DNA of 64,000 bases, from contig OZ059900.1 of assembly GCA_964057225.1 (NCBI GenBank), forward strand, positions 20,847,638 through 20,911,637, read 5' to 3'. This document shows, one piece after another, positions 50,796 through 61,742 of this stretch (position 1 is its first letter; each line of letters begins with the position of its first letter). The translations under genes and the position numbers were made by a program. The stretch comes from Auanema rhodensis. Taxonomy: Eukaryota > Nematoda > Chromadorea > Rhabditida > Rhabditidae. The notes beneath the pieces are model-generated. The model was given only the letters and a program-made list of their open reading frames with translations, did not search any database and was not told where the DNA came from.

Positions 50796-52849
50796 CTCAG
50801 AATATGCTAATTTCCTTAATTTTCTAACCCCTGTTTTTTTTGTCGTGAAAGTGGAACTAGACGTTGTACGAACAATTTTGAGCTAGGTTTCATTGACATT
50901 GCATGAGTTTGAACACATGAAATCGTAAGTCAAAACCTTGTTTACAGCGAAATTTCCAAAAACTGGTTTTCCAGCATAATAAAATATTTCTCATGGGAAA
51001 TACTGTGTTTTTGTATTTTTCTAGTGTTCAGCATGTGAAATGCTTCATTTTAGTATGTAACACGCTGAAATTCGTTGCATTTGACGACTCATATGAACAA
51101 AAATCGATTTAATCAATATTAGCCATAAGGGGCGTGCCCTCAGAATATGCTAATTTCCTTAATTTTCTAACCCCTGTTTTGTTGTCGTGAAAGTGGAACT
51201 AGACGTTGTAGGAACAATTTTGAGCTAGGTTTCATTGACATTGCATGAGTTTGAACACATGAAATCGTAAGTCAAAACCTTGTTTACAGCGAAATTTCCA
51301 AAAACTGGTTTTCCAGCATAATAAAATATTTCTCATGGGAAATACTGTGTTTTTGTATTTTTCTAGTGTTCAGCATGTAAAATGCTTCATTTTAGTATGT
51401 AACACGCTGAAATTCGTTGCATTTGACGACTCATATGAACAAAAATCGATTTAATCAATATTAGCCATAAGGGGCGTGCCCTCAGAATATGCTAATTTCC
51501 TAAATTTTCTAACCCCTGTTTTTTTGTCGTGAAAGTGGAACTAGACGTTGTAGGAACAATTTTGAGCTAGGTTTCATTGACATTGCATGAGTTTGAACAC
51601 ATGAAATCGTAAGTCAAAACCTTGTTTACAGCGAAATTTCCAAAAACTGGTTTTCCAGCATAATAAAATATTTCTCATGGGAAATACTGTGTTTTTGTAT
51701 TTTTCTAGTGTTCAGCATGTAAAATGCTTCATTTTAGTATGTAACACGCTGAAATTCGTTGCATTTGACGACTCATATGAACAAAAATCGATTTAATCAA
51801 TATTAGCCATAAGGGGCGTGCCCTCAGAATATGCTAATTTCCTTAATTTTCTAACCCCTGTTTTTTTTGTCGTGAAAGTGGAACTAGACGTTGTACGAAC
51901 AATTTTGAGCTAGGTTTCATTGACATTGCATGAGTTTGAACACATGAAATCGTAAGTCAAAACCTTGTTTACAGCGAAATTTCCAAAAACTGGTTTTCCA
52001 GCATAATAAAATATTTCTCATGGGAAATACTGTGTTTTTGTATTTTTCTAGTGTTCAGCATGTGAAATGCTTCATTTTAGTATGTAACACGCTGAAATTC
52101 GTTGCATTTGACGACTCATATGAACAAAAATCGATTTAATCAATATTAGCCATAAGGGGCGTGCCCTCAGAATATGCTAATTTCCTTAATTTTCTAACCC
52201 CTGTTTTGTTGTCGTGAAAGTGGAACTAGACGTTGTAGGAACAATTTTGAGCTAGGTTTCATTGACATTGCATGAGTTTGAACACATGAAATCGTAAGTC
52301 AAAACCTTGTTTACAGCGAAATTTCCAAAAACTGGTTTTCCAGCATAATAAAATATTTCTCATGGGAAATACTGTGTTTTTGTATTTTTCTAGTGTTCAG
52401 CATGTAAAATGCTTCATTTTAGTATGTAACACGCTGAAATTCGTTGCATTTGACGACTCATATGAACAAAAATCGATTTAATCAATATTAGCCATAAGGG
52501 GCGTGCCCTCAGAATATGCTAATTTCCTAAATTTTCTAACCCCTGTTTTTTTGTCGTGAAAGTGGAACTAGACGTTGTAGGAACAATTTTGAGCTAGGTT
52601 TCATTGACATTGCATGAGTTTGAACACATGAAATCGTAAGTCAAAACCTTGTTTACAGCGAAATTTCCAAAAACTGGTTTTCCAGCATAATAAAATATTT
52701 CTCATGGGAAAAACTGTGTTTTTGTGTTTTTCTAGTGTTCAGCTTGTAAAATGCTTCATTTTAGTATGTAACACGCTGAAATTTGTTGCATTTGACGACT
52801 CATATGAACAAAAATCGATTTAATCAATATTAGCCATAAGGGGCGTGCC
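50796..52849 (+). repeat. Trimer HOR, two copies (1,027 bp each)
   Basis: Monomers 50796/51139/51481 and 51823/52166/52508. The order is T8/TTGTACG/GTGAAATGC; TTTTGTTG; CCTAAATT/TTGTAGG. The third monomer of copy 2 (52508) changes in its second half to the GGGAAAAACTG/GCTTGTAAAATGC type and has a private TTTTGTGTTTTTC, so the match ends inside it. Confidence 0.9.
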
Positions 52850-55584
52850 CTCAGAATATGCTAATTTCCTTAATTTTCTAACCCCTGTTTTTTTGTCGTG
52901 AAAGTGGAACTAGACGTTGTACGAACAATTTTGAGCTAGGTTTCATTGACATTGCATGAGTTTGAACACATGAAATCGTAAGTCAAAACCTTGTTTACAG
53001 CGAAATTTCCAAAAACTGGTTTTCCAGCATAATAAAATATTTCTCATGGGAAATACTGTGTTTTTGTATTTTTCTAGTGTTCAGCATGTAAAATGCTTCA
53101 TTTTAGTATGTAACACGCTAAAATTCGTTGCATTTGACGACTCATATGAACAAAAATCGATTTAATCAATATTAGCCATAAGGGGCGTGCCCTCAGAATA
53201 TGCTAATTTCCTTAATTTTCTAACCCCTGTTTTTTTGTCGTGAAAGTGGAATTAGACGTTGTAGGAACAATTTTGAGCTAGGTTTCATTGACATTGCATG
53301 AGTTTGAGCACATGAAATCGTAAGTCAAAACCTTGTTTACAGCGAAATTTCCAAAAACTGGTTTTCCAGCATAATAAAATATTTCTCATGGGAAATACTG
53401 TGTTTTTGTATTTTTCTAGTGTTCAGCATGTAAAATACTTCATTTTAGTATGTAACACGCTGAAATTCGTTGCATTTGACGACTCATATGAACAAAAATC
53501 GATTTAATCAATATTAGCCATAAGGGGCGTGCCCTCAGAATATGCTAATTTCCTTAATTTTCTAACCCCTGTTTTTTTGTCGTGAAAGTGGAATTAGACG
53601 TTGTAGGAACAATTTTGAGCTAGGTTTCATTGACATTGCATGAGTTTGAACACATGAAATCGTAAGTCAAAACCTTGTTTACAGCGAAATTTCCAAAAAC
53701 TGGTTTTCCAGCATAATAAAATATTTCTCATGGGAAATACTGTGTTTTTGTATTTTTCTAGTGTTCAGCATGTAAAATGCTTCATTTTAGTATGTAACAC
53801 GCTGAAATTCGTTGCATTTGACGACTCATATGAACAAAAATCGATTTAATCAATATTAGCCATAAGGGGCGTGCCCTCAGAATATGCTAATTTCCTTAAT
53901 TTTCTAACCCCTGTTTTTTGTCGTGAAAGTGGAACTAGACGTTGTAGGAACAATTTTGAGCTAGGTTTCATTGACATTGCATGAGTTTGAACACATGAAA
54001 TCGTAAGTCAAAACCTTGTTTACAGCGAAATTTCCAAAAACTGGTTTTCCAGCATAATAAAATATTTCTCATGGGAAATACTGTGTTTTTGTATTTTTCT
54101 AGTGTTCAGCATGTAAAATACTTCATTTTAGTATGTAACACGCTGAAATTCGTTGCATTTGACGACTCATATGAACAAAAATCGATTTAATCAATATTAG
54201 CCATAAGGGGCGTGCCCTCAGAATATGCTAATTTCCTTAATTTTCTAACCCCTGTTTTTTTGTCGTGAAAGTGGAATTAGACGTTGTACGAACAATTTTG
54301 AGCTAGGTTTCATTGACATTGCATGAGTTTGAACACATGAAATCGTAAGTCAAAACCTTGTTTACAGCGAACTTTCCAAAAACTGGTTTTCCAGCATAAT
54401 AAAATATTTCTCATGGGAAATACTGTGTTTTTGTATTTTTATAGTGTTCAGCATGTAAAATGCTTCATTTTAGTATGTAACACCCTGAAATTCGTTTCAT
54501 TTGACGACTCATATGAACAAAAATCGATTTAATCAATATTAGCCATAAGGGGCGTGCCCTCAGAATATGCTAATTTCCTTAATTTTCTAACCCCTGTTTT
54601 TTTGTCGTGAAAGTGGAACTAGACGTTGTAGGAACAATTTTGAGCAAGGTTTCATTGACATTGCATGAGTTTGAACACATGAAATCGTAAGTCAAAACCT
54701 TGTTTACAGCGAAATTTCCAAAAACTGGTTTTCCAGCATAATAAAATATTTCTCATGGGAAATACTGTGTTTTTGTATTTTTCTAGTGTTCAGCATGTAA
54801 AATACTTCATTTTAGTATGTAACACGCTGAAATTCGTTGCTTTTGACGACTCATATGAACAAAAATCGATTTAATCAATATTAGCCATAAGGGGCGTGCC
54901 CTCAGAATATGCTAATTTCCTAAATTTTCTAACCCCTGTTTTTTTGTCGTGAAAGTGGAACTAGACGTTGTACGAACAATTTTGAGCTAGGTTTCATTGA
55001 CATTGCATGAGTTTGAACACATGAAATCGTAAGTCAAAACCTTGTTTACAGCGAAATTTCCAAAAACTGGTTTTCCAGCATATTAAAATATTTCTCATGG
55101 GAAAAACTGTGTTTTTGTATTTTTCTAGTGTTCAGCTTGTAAAATGCTTCATTTTAGTATGTAACACGCTGAAATTTGTTGCATTTGACGACTCATATGA
55201 ACAAAAATCGATTTAATCAATATTAGCCATAAGGGGCGTGCCCTCAGAATATGCTAATTTCCTTAATTTTCTAACCCCTGTTTTTTTGTCGTGAAAGTGG
55301 AACTAGACGTTGTACGAACAATTTTGAGCTAGGTTTCATTGACATTGCATGAGTTTGAACACATGAAATCGTAAGTCAAAACCTTGTTTACAGCGAAATT
55401 TCCAAAAACTGGTTTTCCAGCATAATAAAATATTTCTCATGGGAAATACTGTGTTTTTGTATTTTTCTAGTGTTCAGCATGTAAAATGCTTCATTTTAGT
55501 ATGTAACACGCTGAAATTCGTTGCATTTGACGACTCATATGAACAAAAATCGATTTAATCAATATTAGCCATAAGAGGCGTGCC
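52850..55584 (+). repeat. Segment repeating 43.2-45.7 kb (offset 9,921 bp)
   Basis: Monomers start at 52850, 53192, 53534, 53876, 54217, 54559, 54901 and 55243. From 53192 they match 43271-45663 one for one at an offset of 9,921 bp, including the rare GTTTGAGCAC and TTGCTTTTGACG markers. The match continues to about 57,640 (partner about 47,720), that is 13 monomers or roughly 4.5 kb. A private CATATTAAAAT occurs at 54901-55242. Confidence 0.9.
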
Positions 55585-58500
55585 CTCAGAATATGCTAAT
55601 TTCCTTAATTTTCTAACCCCTGTTTTTTTGTCGTGAAAGTGGAACTAGACGTTGTAGGAACAATTTTGAGCTAGGTTTCATTGACATTGCATGAGTTTGA
55701 ACACATGAAATCGTAAGTCAAAAACTTGTTTACAGCGAAATTTCCAAAAACTGGTTTTCCAGCATAATAAAATATTTCTCATGGGAAATACTGTGTTTTT
55801 GTATTTTTCTAGTGTTCAGCATGTGAAATGCTTCATTTTAGTATGTAACACGCTGAAATTCGTTGCATTTGACGACTCATATGAACAAAAATCGATTTAA
55901 TCAATATTAGCCATAAGGGGCGTGCCCTCAGAATATGCTAATTTCCTTAATTTTCTAACCCCTGTTTTTTTGTCGTGAAAGTGGGACTAGACGTTGTAGG
56001 AACAATTTTGAGCTAGGTTTCATTGACATTGCATGAGTTTGAACACATGAAATCGTAAGTCAAAACCTTGTTTACAGCGAAATTTCCAAAAACTGGTTTT
56101 CCAGCATAATAAAATATTTCTCATGGGAAATACTGTGTTTTTGTATTTTTCTAGTGTTCAGCATGTAAAATGCTTCATTTTAGTATGTAACACGCTGAAA
56201 TTCGTTGCATTTGACGACTCATATGAACAAAAATCGATTTAATCAATATTAGCCATAAGGGGCGTGCCCTCAGAATATGCTAATTTCCTTAATTTTCTAA
56301 CCCCTGTTTTTTTTGTCGTGAAAGTGGAACTAGACGTTGTAGGAACAATTTTGAGCTAGGTTTCATTGACATTGCATGAGTTTGAACACATGAAATCGTA
56401 AGTCAAAACCTTGTTTACAGCGAAATTTCCAAAAACTGGTTTTCCAGCATAATAAAATATTTCTCATGGGAAATACTGTGTTTTTGTATTTTTATAGTGT
56501 TCAGCATGTAAAATGCTTCATTTTAGTATGTAACACGCTGAAATTAATTGCATTTGACGACTCATATGAACAAAAATCGATTTAATCAATATTAGCCATA
56601 AGGGGCGTGCCCTCAGATTATGCTAATTTCCTTAATTTTCTAACCCCTGTTTTGTTGTCGTGAAAGTGGAACTAGACGTTGTAGGAACAATTTTGAGCTA
56701 GGTTTCATTGACATTGCATGAGTTTGAACACATGAAATCGTAAGTCAAAACCTTGTTTACAGCGAAATTTCCAAAAACTGGTTTTCCAGCATAATAAAAT
56801 ATTTCTCATGGGAAATACTGTGTTTTTGTATTTTTATAGTGTTCAGCATGTAAAATGTTTCATTTTAGTATGTAACACGCTGAAATTCGTTGCATTTGAC
56901 GACTCATATGAACAAAAATCGATTTAATCAATATAAGCCATAAAGGGCGTGCCCTCAGAATCTGCTAATTTCCTTAATTTTCTAACCCCTGTTTTTTTGT
57001 CGTGAAAGTGGAACTAGACGTTGTAGGAACAATTTTGAGCTAGATTTCATTGACATTGCATGAGTTTGAACACATGAAATCGTAAGTCAAAACCTTGTTT
57101 ACAGCGAAATTTCCAAAAACTCGTTTTCCAGCATAATAAAATATTTCTCATGGGAAATACTGTGTTTTTGTATTTTTTTAGTGTTCAGCATGTAAAATGC
57201 TTCATTTTAGTATGTGACACGCTGAAATTAATTGCATTTGACGACTCATATGAACAAAAATCGATTTAATCAATATTAGCCATAAGGGGCGTGCCCTCAG
57301 ATTATGCTAATTTCCTCAATTTTCTAACCCCTGTTTTTTTGTCGTGAAAGTGGAACTAGACGTTGTACGAACAATTTTGAGCTAGGTTTCATTGACATTG
57401 CATGAGTTTGAACACATGAAATCGTAAGTCAAAACCTTGTTTACAGCGAAATTTCCAAAAACTGGTTTTCCAGCATAATAAAATATTTCTCATGGGAAAT
57501 ACTGTGTTTTTGTATTTTTCTAGTGTTCAGCATGTGAAATGCTTCATTTTAGTATGTAACACGCTGAAATTCGTTGCATTTGACGACTCATATGAACAAA
57601 AATCGATTTAATCAATATTAGCCATAAGGGGCGTGCCCTCAGAATATGCTAATTTCCTTAATTTTCTAACCCCTGTTTTGTTGTCGTGAAAGTGGAACTA
57701 GACGTTGTAGGAACAATTTTGAGCTAGGTTTCATTGACATTGCATGAGTTTGAACACATGAAATCGTAAGTCAAAACCTTGTTTACAGCGAAATTTCCAA
57801 AAACTGGTTTTCCAGCATAATAAAATATTTCTCATGGGAAATACTGTGTTTTTGTATTTTTCTAGTGTTCAGCATGTAAAATGCTTCATTTTAGTATGTA
57901 ACACGCTGAAATTCGTTGCATTTGACGACTCATATGAACAAAAATCGATTTAATCAATATTAGCCATAAGGGGCGTGCCCTCAGAATATGCTAATTTCCT
58001 TAATTTTCTAACCCCTGTTTTTTTTGTCGTGAAAGTGGAACTAGACGTTGTAGGAACAATTTTGAGCTAGGTTTCATTGACATTGCATGAGTTTGAACAC
58101 ATGAAATCGTAAGTCAAAACCTTGTTTACAGCGAAATTTCCAAAAACTGGTTTTCCAGCATAATAAAATATTTCTCATGGGAAATACTGTGTTTTTGTAT
58201 TTTTATAGTGTTCAGCATGTAAAATGCTTCATTTTAGTATGTAACACGCTGAAATTCGTTGCATTTGACGACTCATATGAACAAAAATCGATTTAATCAA
58301 TATTAGCCATAAGAGGCGTGCCCTCAGAATATGCTAATTTCCTTAATTTTCTAACCCCTGTTTTTTGTCGTGAAAGTGGAACTAGACGTTGTAGGAACAA
58401 TTTTGAGCTAGGTTTCATTGACATTGCATGAGTTTGAACACATGAAATCGTAAGTCAAAACCTTGTTTACAGCGAAATTTCCAAAAACTGGTTTTCCAGC

Positions 58501-58663
58501 ATAATAAAATATTTCTCATGGGAAATACTGTGTTTTTGTATTTTTCTAGTGTTCAGCATGTAAAATGCTTCATTTTAGTATGTAACACGCTGAAATTCGT
58601 TGCATTTGACGACTCATATGAACAAAAATCGATTTAATCAATATTAGCCATAAGAGGCGTGCC
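55585..58663 (+). repeat. 9-monomer HOR, copy 1 (3,079 bp)
   Basis: Monomers start at 55585, 55927, 56269, 56612, 56954, 57296, 57638, 57980 and 58323. All nine match those beginning at 58664 at a constant offset of 3,079 bp. Rare markers shared only by the two copies include GTGGGACTAG (55927, 59006). The ninth monomer here has TTTCTAG where copy 2 has TTTATAG. Confidence 0.93.
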
Positions 58664-61600
58664 CTCAGAATATGCTAATTTCCTTAATTTTCTAACCCCT
58701 GTTTTTTTGTCGTGAAAGTGGAACTAGACGTTGTAGGAACAATTTTGAGCTAGGTTTCATTGACATTGCATGAGTTTGAACACATGAAATCGTAAGTCAA
58801 AAACTTGTTTACAGCGAAATTTCCAAAAACTGGTTTTCCAGCATAATAAAATATTTCTCATGGGAAATACTGTGTTTTTGTATTTTTCTAGTGTTCAGCA
58901 TGTGAAATGCTTCATTTTAGTATGTAACACGCTGAAATTCGTTGCATTTGACGACTCATATGAACAAAAATCGATTTAATCAATATTAGCCATAAGGGGC
59001 GTGCCCTCAGAATATGCTAATTTCCTTAATTTTCTAACCCCTGTTTTTTTGTCGTGAAAGTGGGACTAGACGTTGTAGGAACAATTTTGAGCTAGGTTTC
59101 ATTGACATTGCATGAGTTTGAACACATGAAATCGTAAGTCAAAACCTTGTTTACAGCGAAATTTCCAAAAACTGGTTTTCCAGCATAATAAAATATTTCT
59201 CATGGGAAATACTGTGTTTTTGTATTTTTCTAGTGTTCAGCATGTAAAATGCTTCATTTTAGTATGTAACACGCTGAAATTCGTTGCATTTGACGACTCA
59301 TATGAACAAAAATCGATTTAATCAATATTAGCCATAAGGGGCGTGCCCTCAGAATATGCTAATTTCCTTAATTTTCTAACCCCTGTTTTTTTTGTCGTGA
59401 AAGTGGAACTAGACGTTGTAGGAACAATTTTGAGCTAGGTTTCATTGACATTGCATGAGTTTGAACACATGAAATCGTAAGTCAAAACCTTGTTTACAGC
59501 GAAATTTCCAAAAACTGGTTTTCCAGCATAATAAAATATTTCTCATGGGAAATACTGTGTTTTTGTATTTTTATAGTGTTCAGCATGTAGAATGCTTCAT
59601 TTTAGTATGTAACACGCTGAAATTAATTGCATTTGACGACTCATATGAACAAAAATCGATTTAATCAATATTAGCCATAAGGGGCGTGCCCTCAGATTAT
59701 GCTAATTTCCTTAATTTTCTAACCCCTGTTTTGTTGTCGTGAAAGTGGAACTAGACGTTGTAGGAACAATTTTGAGCTAGGTTTCATTGACATTGCATGA
59801 GTTTGAACACATGAAATCGTAAGTCAAAACCTTGTTTACAGCGAAATTTCCAAAAACTGGTTTTCCAGCATAATAAAATATTTCTCATGGGAAATACTGT
59901 GTTTTTGTATTTTTATAGTGTTCAGCATGTAAAATGTTTCATTTTAGTATGTAACACGCTGAAATTCGTTGCATTTGACGACTCATATGAACAAAAATCG
60001 ATTTAATCAATATAAGCCATAAAGGGCGTGCCCTCAGAATCTGCTAATTTCCTTAATTTTCTAACCCCTGTTTTTTTGTCGTGAAAGTGGAACTAGACGT
60101 TGTAGGAACAATTTTGAGCTAGATTTCATTGACATTGCATGAGTTTGAACACATGAAATCGTAAGTCAAAACCTTGTTTACAGCGAAATTTCCAAAAACT
60201 CGTTTTCCAGCATAATAAAATATTTCTCATGGGAAATACTGTGTTTTTGTATTTTTTTAGTGTTCAGCATGTAAAATGCTTCATTTTAGTATGTGACACG
60301 CTGAAATTAATTGCATTTGACGACTCATATGAACAAAAATCGATTTAATCAATATTAGCCATAAGGGGCGTGCCCTCAGATTATGCTAATTTCCTCAATT
60401 TTCTAACCCCTGTTTTTTTGTCGTGAAAGTGGAACTAGACGTTGTACGAACAATTTTGAGCTAGGTTTCATTGACATTGCATGAGTTTGAACACATGAAA
60501 TCGTAAGTCAAAACCTTGTTTACAGCGAAATTTCCAAAAACTGGTTTTCCAGCATAATAAAATATTTCTCATGGGAAATACTGTGTTTTTGTATTTTTCT
60601 AGTGTTCAGCATGTGAAATGCTTCATTTTAGTATGTAACACGCTGAAATTCGTTGCATTTGACGACTCATATGAACAAAAATCGATTTAATCAATATTAG
60701 CCATAAGGGGCGTGCCCTCAGAATATGCTAATTTCCTTAATTTTCTAACCCCTGTTTTGTTGTCGTGAAAGTGGAACTAGACGTTGTAGGAACAATTTTG
60801 AGCTAGGTTTCATTGACATTGCATGAGTTTGAACACATGAAATCGTAAGTCAAAACCTTGTTTACAGCGAAATTTCCAAAAACTGGTTTTCCAGCATAAT
60901 AAAATATTTCTCATGGGAAATACTGTGTTTTTGTATTTTTCTAGTGTTCAGCATGTAAAATGCTTCATTTTAGTATGTAACACGCTGAAATTCGTTGCAT
61001 TTGACGACTCATATGAACAAAAATCGATTTAATCAATATTAGCCATAAGGGGCGTGCCCTCAGAATATGCTAATTTCCTTAATTTTCTAACCCCTGTTTT
61101 TTTTGTCGTGAAAGTGGAACTAGACGTTGTAGGAACAATTTTGAGCTAGGTTTCATTGACATTGCATGAGTTTGAACACATGAAATCGTAAGTCAAAACC
61201 TTGTTTACAGCGAAATTTCCAAAAACTGGTTTTCCAGCATAATAAAATATTTCTCATGGGAAATACTGTGTTTTTGTATTTTTATAGTGTTCAGCATGTA
61301 AAATGCTTCATTTTAGTATGTAACACGCTGAAATTCGTTGCATTTGACGACTCATATGAACAAAAATCGATTTAATCAATATTAGCCATAAGAGGCGTGC
61401 CCTCAGAATATGCTAATTTCCTTAATTTTCTAACCCCTGTTTTTTGTCGTGAAAGTGGAACTAGACGTTGTAGGAACAATTTTGAGCTAGGTTTCATTGA
61501 CATTGCATGAGTTTGAACACATGAAATCGTAAGTCAAAACCTTGTTTACAGCGAAATTTCCAAAAACTGGTTTTCCAGCATAATAAAATATTTCTCATGG

Positions 61601-61742
61601 GAAATACTGTGTTTTTGTATTTTTATAGTGTTCAGCATGTAAAATGCTTCATTTTAGTATGTAACACGCTGAAATTCGTTGCATTTGACGACTCATATGA
61701 ACAAAAATCGATTTAATCAATATTAGCCATAAGAGGCGTGCC
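58664..61742 (+). repeat. 9-monomer HOR, copy 2 (3,079 bp)
   Basis: Monomers start at 58664, 59006, 59348, 59691, 60033, 60375, 60717, 61059 and 61402. It matches copy 1 almost completely; I saw a private CATGTAGAATGC in the monomer at 59348 and TTTATAG in the last. It lies next to the more diverged right-hand monomers. Confidence 0.93.
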
